From: Clostridium sp. C2-6-12 | GTDB taxonomy: Bacteria; Bacillota; Clostridia; Clostridiales; Clostridiaceae | DNA length: 64,000 nucleotides | NCBI RefSeq assembly: GCF_009928485.1 | Contig: NZ_JAABNP010000023.1 | Location: 1-64,000 of the forward strand | Direction of reading: 5' to 3' | Part shown: positions 1-8,941 of the stretch, piece after piece | Layout of the letters: every line of letters begins with the position of its first letter | Position numbering within the stretch: the first letter of the stretch is position 1 | Notes under the pieces: generated by a model | What the model was told of the DNA's origin: nothing | Seen by the model: only the letters and a program-made list of their open reading frames with translations | Database searches by the model: none | Made by a program: the position numbers and the translations under genes

Positions 1-29
1 AGTTTATCACTTGGTTTGAATCTTGTCAA
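1..29 (-). promoter_or_regulatory. Strong outward-facing sigma-A promoter, rRNA-type
   Basis: On the minus strand a perfect -35 box TTGACA (24-29) is followed after exactly 17 bases by TAAACT (1-6). It fires off the left end of the window. A consensus -35 with optimal spacing is typical of stable-RNA promoters in clostridia, so an rRNA or tRNA operon just outside the window is the likely target. That target is inferred, since no RNA gene is visible here. Confidence 0.6.
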
Positions 30-71
30 CAACTTTTTTCAAATCTTTCAAAACTCTTTCAAAAAAGGTTT

Positions 72-140
72 TTATTTGATTTCTTTCAGTTGTTTACGCC
101 TTTCAGCGACGTGTTTTATCTTAACATATAAATTTGCCAT
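72..140 (-). CDS. 22-codon basic mini-ORF upstream of the outward promoter
   Basis: An ATG at 140 is preceded by CTGGAGATAATC, a plausible ribosome binding site (GGAG, about 7 bases upstream). The frame runs 22 codons to TAA. The peptide starts MANLYVKIKH and ends RRKQLKEIK, so it is rich in Lys and Arg. It lies about 40 bases upstream of the strong promoter at the window edge and on the same strand. I do not recognise a family. It may be a real small basic protein encoded ahead of an rRNA operon, or chance. Confidence 0.35.
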   Translation of the reverse strand: MANLYVKIKHVAERRKQLKEIK

Positions 141-656
141 GATTATCTCCAGTTTATTCTTATATCTAATTTAAATTAATAATTCTTTATTATCCTCTGT
201 ATTTCTTAATTATTCTATTATTGATACGCCAGGAATAGTTACTTTATTAAAATCCACATAAATAGCGCTTTTATAGTATTTTCATAATTATATCTTAGTA
301 TATTCGCATCATTATTTTATGCAATATGATAATATACTTTGGTTTGTTAATGCTAAATTTACTATTTCTTTTTATTTAATCTCAGATAATTAAACTTATC
401 ATATCTAAAAAAGTTCTGGGTGTATAATAATAAAATGAATTAATATGCATAACCTAAAAAAAGCTGCTTATTAATTAAAAAATAACAAACAATTATACTT
501 GTTACTTAAATCATAATTCGCAACTCTTTTATAATACATACCTTATTGATTATTTCAAAACTGAAACCCATTCTTACATAATCTTCTCATAACATAAAAT
601 TGTTAATACTTATCAACCTATATAAAGTGTCCTGCTTGTAGTTATCCAACTTTTTC
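141..656. other. AT-rich intergenic region without recognisable genes
   Basis: About 510 bases between the mini-ORF and the 3' end of pdxT. I see no ORF of useful length, no tRNA-like fold and no clear terminator for pdxT. The run GCAATATGATAATATAC near 321-337 resembles the sequence before livJ (GCAATATGATATTATAT, 3470-3486) and holds -10-like TATAAT-type elements. Confidence 0.4.
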
Positions 657-1220
657 TTAAATATTAGTTAAAAAATACCTTAAAAATCTTAAATCCTCAG
701 TTAATTCTGGATGAAAAGCTGTTACAACAATGTTATTTTGTTTAGCAGCCACAATTTTATTACCTACCTTACATAAAATCTCTACATTATTTTTTGCTTC
801 TCTAATATATGGTGCTCTTATAAACACAAGCTCCATTTCCCCATCAGACACTTCTTTTATTACCTTATAAGTTTTAAAACTGTCTATTTGAGTTCCAAAT
901 GCATTTCTTTCTACCTTTATATTCATAGCCTCAAGATATTTTTCTTTTTGCCCTTCTATTTCATTTGCAAGTAATATCATTCCTGCACATGTTCCCCATG
1001 TGGATAAACCATTTTCTATTTTTTCTTTTAATGGTTTCATTAATCCAGTTACTTTAAGAAGTTTACCAATAGTAGTACTCTCTCCCCCAGGCAAAATTAT
1101 TGCATCAATCACATTTAAGTCTTTTTCATTCTTTACTTCTATACCAATATGACCTAATTCCTTTATATGATTTAAATGTTCTATAACTCCACCTTGGAGG
1201 GATAAAACTCCAATATTCAT
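657..1220 (-). CDS. pdxT: Pyridoxal 5'-phosphate synthase glutaminase subunit PdxT
   Basis: Class I glutaminase that releases ammonia from glutamine for the PdxS synthase in DXP-independent vitamin B6 synthesis. The 187-residue protein has the nucleophile Cys78 in GTCAG, the oxyanion PGGES motif near residue 45, and the His170/Glu172 pair in AFHPE, a complete catalytic triad. The start is ATG 1220, giving MNIGVLSLQG, with AGAGGATG upstream. A start at 1241 would overlap pdxS and has no homologous N-terminus. It begins one base after the pdxS stop, so the two are translated as an operon. Confidence 0.96.
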   Translation of the reverse strand: MNIGVLSLQGGVIEHLNHIKELGHIGIEVKNEKDLNVIDAIILPGGESTTIGKLLKVTGLMKPLKEKIENGLSTWGTCAGMILLANEIEGQKEKYLEAMNIKVERNAFGTQIDSFKTYKVIKEVSDGEMELVFIRAPYIREAKNNVEILCKVGNKIVAAKQNNIVVTAFHPELTEDLRFLRYFLTNI

Positions 1221-1221
1221 T

Positions 1222-2091
1222 TTACCATCCTCTTTGAGCATATTTTGTTGCTACTTCACTTGAATTTATGCCACTCATAGCACAGCCTAAGTCTTCTGAA
1301 ACTTCTGCTAACTTTTCAGGATCATTATAATATGTAGTTGCAAGAACTATTGCTCTTGCTCTTTTTTCTGGATTATCAGATTTAAAAATACTAGAACCTA
1401 CAAACACACCTTCACTTCCTAATTGCATCATTAGTGCCGCATCTGCTGGAGTTGCAATACCCCCGGCTGCAAAATTAACCACAGGAAGCTTTCCATTTTC
1501 CCATACATATTTGACTAAGTCATATGGTGCACCATAATTCTTTGCTATTGTCATTAGTTCTTCTTTTGATGCTTTTTGTATTTCTTTAATTTGGTCATTC
1601 ATTGTTCTCATATGAGTAACTGCATTTACTACATCACCAGTTCCTGCTTCCCCTTTAGTCCTTATCATTGAAGCACCTTCACCTATTCTTCTAAGTGCTT
1701 CACCAATATTAGTTGCTCCACAAACAAAGGGAACTTTAAAATCTTCTTTATTTATATGATATTTATCATCTGCTGGTGTGAGTACTTCACTTTCGTCTAT
1801 AAAATCTATGTTTAATGCTTCTAAAATTTGCGCTTCCACAAAATGTCCTATTCTAACCTTTGCCATGACAGGAATTGAAACAGCTTCTTGTATTTCCTTT
1901 ATCATTTTAGGATCTGACATTCTAGCTACTCCGCCTTCCTTTCTTATATCGGAAGGTACTCTTTCAAGAGCCATTACTGCACACGCCCCAGCTTTCTCTG
2001 CAATAATTGCTTCCTCCTTATTTGTTACATCCATAATTACTCCGCCCTTTAACATTTGAGCTAAATTTTTGTTTACTGATTTTCTTTCCAT
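1222..2091 (-). CDS. pdxS: Pyridoxal 5'-phosphate synthase lyase subunit PdxS
   Basis: Builds pyridoxal 5'-phosphate from ribose 5-phosphate, glyceraldehyde 3-phosphate and ammonia supplied by PdxT. At 289 residues it is full length for the family. The two Schiff-base lysines are seen as Lys78 in VMAKVR and Lys146 in IRTKGEAG, 68 residues apart as in Bacillus Pdx[11 protein letters not shown] near residue 210 is the phosphate-binding loop. GGGGG lies upstream of ATG 2091. It is the first gene of the pdxST operon, expressed from a promoter carrying a phased direct repeat. Confidence 0.97.
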   Translation of the reverse strand: MERKSVNKNLAQMLKGGVIMDVTNKEEAIIAEKAGACAVMALERVPSDIRKEGGVARMSDPKMIKEIQEAVSIPVMAKVRIGHFVEAQILEALNIDFIDESEVLTPADDKYHINKEDFKVPFVCGATNIGEALRRIGEGASMIRTKGEAGTGDVVNAVTHMRTMNDQIKEIQKASKEELMTIAKNYGAPYDLVKYVWENGKLPVVNFAAGGIATPADAALMMQLGSEGVFVGSSIFKSDNPEKRARAIVLATTYYNDPEKLAEVSEDLGCAMSGINSSEVATKYAQRGW

Positions 2092-2119
2092 TGTAAAACC
2101 CCCTTTTCAAATTATTTAC

Positions 2120-2162
2120 ATAATAAATTATGTACGCATACAATGCAAATGTATGCATACAA
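2120..2162 (-). promoter_or_regulatory. pdxST promoter with 13-bp direct-repeat operator
   Basis: Minus-strand -35 TTGCAT (2143-2148) and -10 TATTAT (2120-2125) are separated by 17 bases. Two near-identical 13-mers, TGTACGCATACAA (2131-2143) and TGTATGCATACAA (2150-2162), lie 19 bases apart: one inside the spacer, one just upstream of the -35. Each contains the palindrome GTATGCATAC or a one-base variant. This looks like a regulator site. A PdxR-type MocR/GntR regulator would be a reasonable guess, but none is encoded in the window. Confidence 0.55.
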
Positions 2163-2177
2163 TAAAATAATGCATTT

Positions 2178-2211
2178 AAAAGGAGTGAAAATCATTAAGA
2201 TTTCCCTCCTT
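2178..2211 (-). terminator. Weak hairpin after the methyltransferase gene
   Basis: Arms AAGGAG (2180-2185) and CTCCTT (2206-2211), followed on the minus strand by TTTT. The short stem and U-run make it a weak candidate terminator between the methyltransferase gene and pdxST. Confidence 0.3.
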
Positions 2212-2223
2212 AACTTTTAATAC

Positions 2224-3186
2224 CTATTCGCATATATTTATATACCTTTTAAATTTACCTTTGCATACATATGATTTTTGAATAATATTAAAGCCCGAAT
2301 CAATAATATGCCCATCCATATTTTCAAATGTAACCAATACTAATTTTTTAGTAATTCTACGAGCTGTTTTTATAAGTGCAACTTGCTCCTTAAGGGTTAT
2401 TGGTGTAAACAATCCATATGGCAAATCTATTATAGCTACATCATATTTTTCTTCTATAGTATGCATATCTCCATAAGTTATAACATTTTCATATCCAAAA
2501 AACTCTAAATTCTTTTTTGCATTTTCTGCTATATGTTTATTAATTTCATATCCCTTTACCTTTATCCCCATAGAAAGAGCTTCAATAACAACAGTTCCAA
2601 CTCCGCAGCATGGATCTATAAGCGTACAATCCAAGTTATTTTTAACAGCTATATTAACTAAAGCTTTGGCAACTCTTAACCCTAATGAATTTGAATATGA
2701 GTATGGTTTTTTATCATGAATATGCCACTCAAAATTATTTCTTTCATACTCTCCCATTATCCATCGTCCATTTACTTTAGATATTCCAATCATAATCTTT
2801 GGATTATGTATACTAGGCAGCCCATTAATGACAAAACCTATTTTGCTAACGCTTGCAAGTCTTTCCTCATAACTTACATCTGTGTTTTCTACTTTTATGT
2901 AACAAACCTTAAAATCATCATAAGACAATTTGTCCTTTATAATTTTCTGAACTATTTCCTCTAATGAATCTTCTTCATATATTATTGAAATTCTATCTTT
3001 TATAAATGGACTTCTTGATGGATTTATACAAAAGTCAGAAACAATATATTTTCCATTATTAACTTCATTAAAAAGACATTCCATTTCTAACTTACATAAT
3101 TCTTCCTCAAATTTAGGATAATTAATAGAATAAAAATATTTTCTATTAATTATATCAGAACTTTTATAATCTATTTTTTTATTCAA
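2224..3186 (-). CDS. Trm11/Trm-G10-like SAM-dependent RNA methyltransferase
   Basis: A 320-residue class I methyltransferase. The C-terminal half carries the SAM loop IDPCCGVGTVVIEA (about 190-205), acidic GYEIN, and the catalytic IDLPYG motif, a variant of (D/N)PPYG used by enzymes that methylate exocyclic amino groups of nucleic-acid bases. The N-terminal half matches no domain I can name firmly and may be a THUMP-like RNA-binding region. The likely substrate is tRNA guanine N2, inferred from the motif order. It is a single gene upstream of pdxST on the same strand. Confidence 0.7.
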   Translation of the reverse strand: MNKKIDYKSSDIINRKYFYSINYPKFEEELCKLEMECLFNEVNNGKYIVSDFCINPSRSPFIKDRISIIYEEDSLEEIVQKIIKDKLSYDDFKVCYIKVENTDVSYEERLASVSKIGFVINGLPSIHNPKIMIGISKVNGRWIMGEYERNNFEWHIHDKKPYSYSNSLGLRVAKALVNIAVKNNLDCTLIDPCCGVGTVVIEALSMGIKVKGYEINKHIAENAKKNLEFFGYENVITYGDMHTIEEKYDVAIIDLPYGLFTPITLKEQVALIKTARRITKKLVLVTFENMDGHIIDSGFNIIQKSYVCKGKFKRYINICE

Positions 3187-3599
3187 GATATTTTACCTCT
3201 TTGCTCTCCACGTAATTATTTTAAAATCTTTATTAAGAAATCATATATCATTAAAAATTACTTTACAATTTTTAAAACAAAAATACAAATAAAAATCTAA
3301 TTTCTCCTTGAAATATGTAAACTTAATTTTATCATTTCTAATTATTTACTACATATTTTTCAATTAAAACTTAAATATGTAAGCAATTTAACACACTGAT
3401 AACATTTTCAATCAAGTTTTTATTATATTTAATATAAAATATTAAATAACATTATTGTAGTTCTTCATGCAATATGATATTATATCAATAATATATTTAT
3501 TGATAATGTGATAATTTATTAATATATCGCGACATTCTTAATCATTTTATCATATCGACACTTATAATTTTGTTTTAATAAAGAGGAGGATAAATAATT
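3187..3599 (+). promoter_or_regulatory. Regulatory region of the liv operon with 21-bp palindrome
   Basis: This 413-base gap is extremely AT-rich. It holds a perfect inverted repeat, ATCAATAA (3484-3491) and TTATTGAT (3497-3504), around a 5-base centre, about 100 bases upstream of livJ. It is a plausible operator for an amino-acid-responsive regulator. I could not find a convincing CodY-type box, and the exact promoter is ambiguous because many TATAAT-like elements are present. Confidence 0.4.
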
Positions 3600-4760
3600 A
3601 TGAAAAAGACTTTACTTTCAGGAGTTTTAGCTTCTGTTATGGCTGTTACATTACTTGCTGGCTGCAGCGGAAATGGTGGATCAAGTTCAAGTAGTTCTTC
3701 AGGGGATACAATTAAAATAGGAGCTATAGGACCATTATCTGGTGCTGCATCAACTTATGGTATTTCTGTAAAAGAAGGTGCTCAATTATTAGAAAAGGAA
3801 GTTAACGCTGCTGGCGGAGTTAACGGCAAAAAAATTCAATTCATCTTTGAAGATGACCAAGCTGATCCAAATTCAGCAATGCAAGCTTTCAATAAATTAG
3901 TTGATTCTGAAAAAGTTACTGCAATCTTAGGACCTGTTACATCTGGTGCAACACTTGCAGTTGCTCCAAATGCTAAAGCAAAACAAATTCCAATGATTAC
4001 TCCAACTGCTACAGAACCAACTATAACAAAACAAGGTGGAGACTTTATGTTCAGAGGCTGTTTTGTTGATTCTTTCCAAGGAGAAGTTCTTGCAAAATAT
4101 GCTACCGAAAAATTAGGAAAGAAAACAGCTGCTGTGTTATATAATTCAGGTTCAGATTACTCAAAAGGAATAGCAGACAGCTTTAAATCAAAATTTGAAG
4201 CTGCAGGTGGTAAAATCGGTGAATTCCTTACTTATAACGACAAAGATACAGATTTTAAAGCTCAATTAACTAAAATTAAAAGTTTAAATCCGGACATAAT
4301 AATTTTACCTGATTACTACAATGTTGTTGGTCTTATTGCTAAACAAGCTAGAGATATGGGAATAACATCTCAATTCCTTGGTGGCGATGGATGGGAATCA
4401 GAAGAATTAACAAAGATAGGAAAAGATGCTGTTAATGGTGCATTATACATTAATCACTACTATTCTGGTGATACAGATTCTGCTGTAAAGACATTTGTTG
4501 ATTCATATAAAAAAGAATATAACAAAGAACCAGATGCTTTTGCTGCTCTTTCATATGATACTTCTAAAATTTTAGTGAAAGCTATTGAAAAGGCAGGTAA
4601 AACAGATGGTGCTGCTATTAAAGATGCTTTAGCTACAATGGAAATGAAAAGTGTTACTGGTGACATCAAATTTGGTAGTGATAGAAGTGCTATAAAGAGT
4701 GCTGCTATTATAAAAGTTGATGGAGATAAGAAAATTTTAGCCGATAAAGTTAATCCATAA
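3600..4760 (+). CDS. livJ: Branched-chain amino acid ABC transporter substrate-binding lipoprotein
   Basis: Extracytoplasmic binding protein of the Leu/Ile/Val-type importer. The first 22 residues form a lipoprotein signal with lipobox LLAGC and lipidated Cys22, followed by a Gly/Ser-rich tether. The rest is a type I periplasmic-binding fold (Peripla_BP_6) with the family segment IGPLSGAASTYG and, further on, DDQADPNSA. At 386 residues it is normal length. AGAGGAGG precedes ATG 3600. It heads livJHMGF. The actual ligand could also be another hydrophobic amino acid or an amide. Confidence 0.93.
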   Translation: MKKTLLSGVLASVMAVTLLAGCSGNGGSSSSSSSGDTIKIGAIGPLSGAASTYGISVKEGAQLLEKEVNAAGGVNGKKIQFIFEDDQADPNSAMQAFNKLVDSEKVTAILGPVTSGATLAVAPNAKAKQIPMITPTATEPTITKQGGDFMFRGCFVDSFQGEVLAKYATEKLGKKTAAVLYNSGSDYSKGIADSFKSKFEAAGGKIGEFLTYNDKDTDFKAQLTKIKSLNPDIIILPDYYNVVGLIAKQARDMGITSQFLGGDGWESEELTKIGKDAVNGALYINHYYSGDTDSAVKTFVDSYKKEYNKEPDAFAALSYDTSKILVKAIEKAGKTDGAAIKDALATMEMKSVTGDIKFGSDRSAIKSAAIIKVDGDKKILADKVNP

Positions 4761-4783
4761 AATATAAAAGGGAGGAATATACT

Positions 4784-5659
4784 ATGGAATTTTTACAACA
4801 AGTTATTAATGGACTAGCATTAGGAAGTGTATATGCCCTCCTAGCATTAGGATATACAATGGTATATGGAATAATACAGTTAATAAACTTTGCTCATGGT
4901 GAAATATATATGATAGGAGCCTTCGCAGGCTTCTATTCTGCTTCAACGCTAAAATTACCATTAATACCAACATTATTGGTTGCAATGGCTGCTTCAGCTT
5001 TAGCAGGTATAATTATAGAAAAAATTGCTTATAAACCTTTAAGAAATTCTCCAAGAATAGCTTTACTTATTACAGCAATTGGTATTTCTTTGTTTTTGCA
5101 AAATGCTATGAGATTATTAGTTGGATCTAATCCAAAGCCATTTCCTGATTTAATTAATGCTGGGAGCATCAATATAGGACCTGTGCAAATTGAAGTTAAA
5201 ACAATATTAATGTTTGTAGTTTCTGCACTTTTAGTTATTTTACTTCAATTTATTGTTTACAAAACAAAAATCGGAAAAGCTATGAGAGCATCTTCTCAAG
5301 ATATGGAAGCAGCTTCTCTTATGGGAATAAATGTTGACAATACTATCTCTCTTACATTTGCTATAGGATCTGCCTTGGCTGGTATTGCTGGAGTTTTAGT
5401 TGCAATATCTTACCCTAGTATCACACCTTATATGGGTGCTATGCCTGGACTTAAAGCCTTTGTTGCTGCAGTACTTGGTGGCATTGGAAGTATTCCTGGG
5501 GCTCTTGTTGGTGGTATAGCTATAGGATTACTTGAAACTTTTTCTAAAGCATACATATCAACAAACTTCTCAGATGCAATTGTATTTGCAATTTTAATAG
5601 TAATACTTTTAATTAAGCCTTCTGGTCTATTAGGTAAAAAGACCAACGTGAAAGTGTAG
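4784..5659 (+). CDS. livH: Branched-chain amino acid ABC transporter permease LivH
   Basis: Integral membrane permease of 291 residues with about eight hydrophobic segments. It shows the LivH signature GLALGSVYALLALGYTMVYG at the N-terminus and FVAAVLGGIGSIPGALVGG near residue 225, the region that couples to the ATPases. GGGAGGAA lies ahead of ATG 4784, 23 bases after livJ. It pairs with LivM to form the translocation channel. Confidence 0.95.
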   Translation: MEFLQQVINGLALGSVYALLALGYTMVYGIIQLINFAHGEIYMIGAFAGFYSASTLKLPLIPTLLVAMAASALAGIIIEKIAYKPLRNSPRIALLITAIGISLFLQNAMRLLVGSNPKPFPDLINAGSINIGPVQIEVKTILMFVVSALLVILLQFIVYKTKIGKAMRASSQDMEAASLMGINVDNTISLTFAIGSALAGIAGVLVAISYPSITPYMGAMPGLKAFVAAVLGGIGSIPGALVGGIAIGLLETFSKAYISTNFSDAIVFAILIVILLIKPSGLLGKKTNVKV

Positions 5660-5668
5660 GTGCTAATT

Positions 5669-6634
5669 ATGAAGAATTTTTTAAACAAAAAAACTATTTG
5701 CATTTTATTAGGAGTTCTAATAACATATGCAGTACTATTTGGATTAATTAGTGCAAATGTTATTAACTCATATTATAAAGGAATTATTACCTTTGCTTTA
5801 ATAAACATTATATTGGCAGTTTCATTAAACTTAATAGTTGGATTTACTGGTCAATTGTGTTTAGGACATGCTGGATTTATGTCTATAGGCGCTTATATAT
5901 CAGCCCTAATATCTCAAAAGGCAGGTATGCCATTTATAGTATCAATATTTATTGGTGCAATAATTGCATCTATATTTGCAGCTTTAATTGGATATCCTAC
6001 TTTGAAGCTTACAGGTGATTATTTTGCAATAACCACTTTGGCTTTTGGCGAAATTATTAGAATAATCATAATGAATATTGATGCAGTTGGTGGTGCTCGT
6101 GGATTTACAGGTATACCTATAAAAACAACTTTTTCAGTTGCTTTTATATTTATGGTAATAAGTATTATTGTAATCAAAAATATAATCAATTCTTCTCAAG
6201 GTAGAGCAATGCTTTCTGTTCGTGAAAATGAAATAGCTGCTGAATCTATGGGAATCAATGCATTTAAATATAAAATGATGGCTTTTATTATAGCTGCATT
6301 TTTTGCTGGACTTGCCGGTGGACTTTATTCTCACTATGCTGGGTATATAAAACCTGATTCTTTTGATTTTAATAAATCAATAGATTATTTAACTTTTGTT
6401 GTATTTGGTGGTATGGGATCTTTATCTGGTTCAGTTATTGCTGCTACAGTATTAACTTTCCTACCAGAACTCTTAAGAGGTCTTGGAGATTTCAGAATGA
6501 TTATTTACCCATTAGCATTAATACTGCTTATGATATTCAGACCTGAAGGATTACTTGGAGATAAAGAAGTTTCTCTTAATATAATCAAAAAAATATTACC
6601 TGATAAAAAATCAAAAGAGAGAAAGGAGGCTTAA
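5669..6634 (+). CDS. livM: Branched-chain amino acid ABC transporter permease LivM
   Basis: Second membrane permease, 321 residues, with many hydrophobic helices and the LivM motifs NLIVGFTGQLCLGHAGFMSI and TFVVFGGMGSLSGSVIAA. A GTG at 5660 abuts the livH stop, but ATG 5669 has TAGGTG at proper spacing and starts MKNFLN, so I prefer it. The C-terminus is charged and ends just before an AGGAGG for livG. Confidence 0.93.
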   Translation: MKNFLNKKTICILLGVLITYAVLFGLISANVINSYYKGIITFALINIILAVSLNLIVGFTGQLCLGHAGFMSIGAYISALISQKAGMPFIVSIFIGAIIASIFAALIGYPTLKLTGDYFAITTLAFGEIIRIIIMNIDAVGGARGFTGIPIKTTFSVAFIFMVISIIVIKNIINSSQGRAMLSVRENEIAAESMGINAFKYKMMAFIIAAFFAGLAGGLYSHYAGYIKPDSFDFNKSIDYLTFVVFGGMGSLSGSVIAATVLTFLPELLRGLGDFRMIIYPLALILLMIFRPEGLLGDKEVSLNIIKKILPDKKSKERKEA

Positions 6635-6638
6635 TTCA

Positions 6639-7397
6639 ATGTTAGAGATTCAAAACTTATCAATTGTCTTTGGAGGATTAAAAGCTGTTACAGATTTTAA
6701 TCTTACAATAAATGAAAAAGAAATTGTTGGTTTAATAGGACCAAATGGCGCTGGTAAGACTACAGTATTTAACATGTTAACTGGTGTTTACACTCCAACT
6801 GAAGGAACAATATCTTATCTTGGAGAAAGAATTCAAGGACTTAAACCTTATAATATTACAAAAAAGAAAATAGCTAGAACTTTTCAAAATATACGTCTAT
6901 TTTCTAATCTTACGGTTCTTGATAATGTTAAGGTTAGCTTTAATTACAGAATAAATTATTCTTTATTTGATTCCATATTTAGAACGCCTAAGTTCAGAAA
7001 AACTGAAGAAGAGATTATAGAAAAAAGCATTGAATTATTAAAAGTTTTCTCTCTTGATGTAAAAAAAGATGAATTAGCAAGCAACCTTCCTTATGGAGAG
7101 CAAAGAAAACTTGAAATAGTAAGAGCTCTTGCAGCAGAACCATCATTATTATTATTAGATGAGCCTGCTGCTGGCATGAATCCTCAAGAAACAATAGAGC
7201 TTACAGAGCTTATAGATTGGATTAAAGAAAAATTCAACATTTCAATACTATTAATAGAACATGATATGAAGTTAGTTATGGGAATTTGCGATAAAATTGC
7301 AGTTCTTGATTATGGGAAAAAAATTGCTGAAGGTACTCCTGATGAAATTAAGAATAACCCTAAGGTAATTGAAGCTTATCTTGGAGAGGGGGCTTAA
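6639..7397 (+). CDS. livG: Branched-chain amino acid ABC transporter ATPase LivG
   Basis: Cytoplasmic nucleotide-binding subunit of 252 residues. Walker A is GPNGAGKTT (about 34-42) and Walker B is LLLLDEPAAGMNP. The signature motif is degenerate: NLPYGEQRKLE replaces LSGGQ, as is usual in LivG. The long loop after Walker A and the final AYLGEGA are also family features. It overlaps no neighbour and is two bases from livF. Confidence 0.95.
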   Translation: MLEIQNLSIVFGGLKAVTDFNLTINEKEIVGLIGPNGAGKTTVFNMLTGVYTPTEGTISYLGERIQGLKPYNITKKKIARTFQNIRLFSNLTVLDNVKVSFNYRINYSLFDSIFRTPKFRKTEEEIIEKSIELLKVFSLDVKKDELASNLPYGEQRKLEIVRALAAEPSLLLLDEPAAGMNPQETIELTELIDWIKEKFNISILLIEHDMKLVMGICDKIAVLDYGKKIAEGTPDEIKNNPKVIEAYLGEGA

Positions 7398-7399
7398 AG

Positions 7400-8104
7400 A
7401 TGTTAAAAGTAGATAACATTAATTTATATTATGGTGTAATTCATGCATTAAAAGATATTTCCCTTGAAGTAAAACAAGGTGAAATAGTAACTTTAATAGG
7501 CGCTAATGGAGCTGGTAAAACCTCTACTTTAAGAGCTATATCAGGCTTAGAGCCAATAAAATCAGGTTCTGTTACTTTTAAAAATACTGAACTAAATAAA
7601 ATTCCTGCTAATAAAATAGTTACCCTAGGTCTTTCCCATGTTCCTGAAGGAAGAAGAGTTTTTCCTCAACTAACAGTTTTGGAAAATCTCGAACTAGGAG
7701 CTTATTTAAGAAAAGATAAAGCTGGAATTAAAGATGATATGGAAATGGTATTTTCTAAATTTCCAAGATTAAAGGAAAGAATAAAACAACATGCTGGTAC
7801 ACTTTCTGGGGGAGAGCAACAAATGCTTGCAATAGGAAGAGCGTTGATGAATAGACCTGAAATGCTTATATTAGATGAACCTTCAATGGGACTTGCACCT
7901 CTTGTTGTTAAAGATATCTTTGATACTATCGTAGAGATTAATAAATCCGGAACTACTATACTTCTAGTTGAACAAAATGCTAATATGGCACTTGCTATTG
8001 CGCATAGAGCTTATGTTCTTGAAACTGGTAATATTGTTAAATCTGGAGATGCGGATGAGCTTCTTAATGATGATAGCATTAGAAGTGCTTATCTTGGTGA
8101 ATAA
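7400..8104 (+). CDS. livF: Branched-chain amino acid ABC transporter ATPase LivF
   Basis: Second ATPase subunit, 234 residues. Walker A is GANGAGKTST, the signature is LSGGEQQML and Walker B is LILDEPSMGLAP, with the LivF stretch SHVPEGRRVFPQLTV. The ribosome site GAGGGGG sits in the end of livG, so translation is coupled. It is the last gene of the operon and is followed by a strong terminator. Confidence 0.95.
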   Translation: MLKVDNINLYYGVIHALKDISLEVKQGEIVTLIGANGAGKTSTLRAISGLEPIKSGSVTFKNTELNKIPANKIVTLGLSHVPEGRRVFPQLTVLENLELGAYLRKDKAGIKDDMEMVFSKFPRLKERIKQHAGTLSGGEQQMLAIGRALMNRPEMLILDEPSMGLAPLVVKDIFDTIVEINKSGTTILLVEQNANMALAIAHRAYVLETGNIVKSGDADELLNDDSIRSAYLGE

Positions 8105-8124
8105 ATAATCTATACTTTGTGCTT

Positions 8125-8165
8125 AAAGACTGATAAATTAAGTAGCCAATTTATCAGTCTTTTGT
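8125..8165 (+). terminator. Intrinsic terminator of the liv operon
   Basis: Perfect 15-bp arms AAAGACTGATAAATT (8125-8139) and AATTTATCAGTCTTT (8148-8162) around an 8-base loop, then TTTTG. An A-run on the left arm may let it also serve the convergent ABC-2 operon. Confidence 0.9.
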
Positions 8166-8224
8166 TTTGACTATTTTTTATACTTTCTTATATCCTCTAG
8201 GTCCTGATAAATTTCCGCTCTTGA

Positions 8225-8941
8225 CTAATCTAATTTCTTTTTTTTATAAGCATAAGCAAAAATTCCAGCCCCCATCATAATCCAGATCAGAATTACTGAT
8301 ATATTATAAGCGAAATTTATACTTATAGCTTCATTCGCATAAACTCTATTTAATAATACCTCCATATTATAATTTGGCAAAAAATTAGCTACAAATCCGG
8401 CTATATTGCTCATTTTTGACAAAGTACCTACAAAGAACATAATCATAAAAAAAGGCATTCCTATAGTTCCTGTACTCATTTGACTTTCTGCTAAGATTCC
8501 TACTATTGCTCCAAATTCTATGAAGCATATAGCTACTAATGTAGTTATTATAATAAACTGTCCTATATAAGAGAGCTTCATTCCCATAATGAAATATGTC
8601 AATACATTTACTCCAATTGAAATCACTAGGGTTACAAATATTTTCCCAGCTAAAAATTCTATTGGTGATACTGCAGAGAGCATTAAAGTTCTCAGAGTAT
8701 TCTTTTCTTTTTCTTCCGCAATTAATGCTGCAGTTGTAAACCCTGAGACCAACATTAGGTTACTATTCAAACTTACATTCATGATATATTCCTTTAACTG
8801 CTCCGAACCATTAAATATTCTTGAAAATATTAAAGACATTATTATTGGTACTATGCACATAAATAAAATATTTATATTTTTTGAAAAATCCTTCATTTCT
8901 TTTTTTATCAAAGCTCGAACTCTTCTTATAGATAAAGTCAT
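8225..8941 (-). CDS. ABC-2 type exporter membrane subunit
   Basis: Membrane protein of about 238 residues with six hydrophobic segments and a short cytoplasmic N-terminus, TLSIRRVRALIKKEMKDF. The motif EEKEKNTLRTLMLSAVSPIEFLAGK is the ABC-2 permease coupling segment. ATG 8941 overlaps the ATPase stop in TAATG and has AGGGAGGG upstream; a longer frame reaching 9031 lies inside the ATPase gene and is not used. With the upstream ATPase it forms an exporter of unknown substrate, probably a peptide, an antimicrobial or Na+ (NatAB-like). Confidence 0.82.
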   Translation of the reverse strand: MTLSIRRVRALIKKEMKDFSKNINILFMCIVPIIMSLIFSRIFNGSEQLKEYIMNVSLNSNLMLVSGFTTAALIAEEKEKNTLRTLMLSAVSPIEFLAGKIFVTLVISIGVNVLTYFIMGMKLSYIGQFIIITTLVAICFIEFGAIVGILAESQMSTGTIGMPFFMIMFFVGTLSKMSNIAGFVANFLPNYNMEVLLNRVYANEAISINFAYNISVILIWIMMGAGIFAYAYKKKKLD

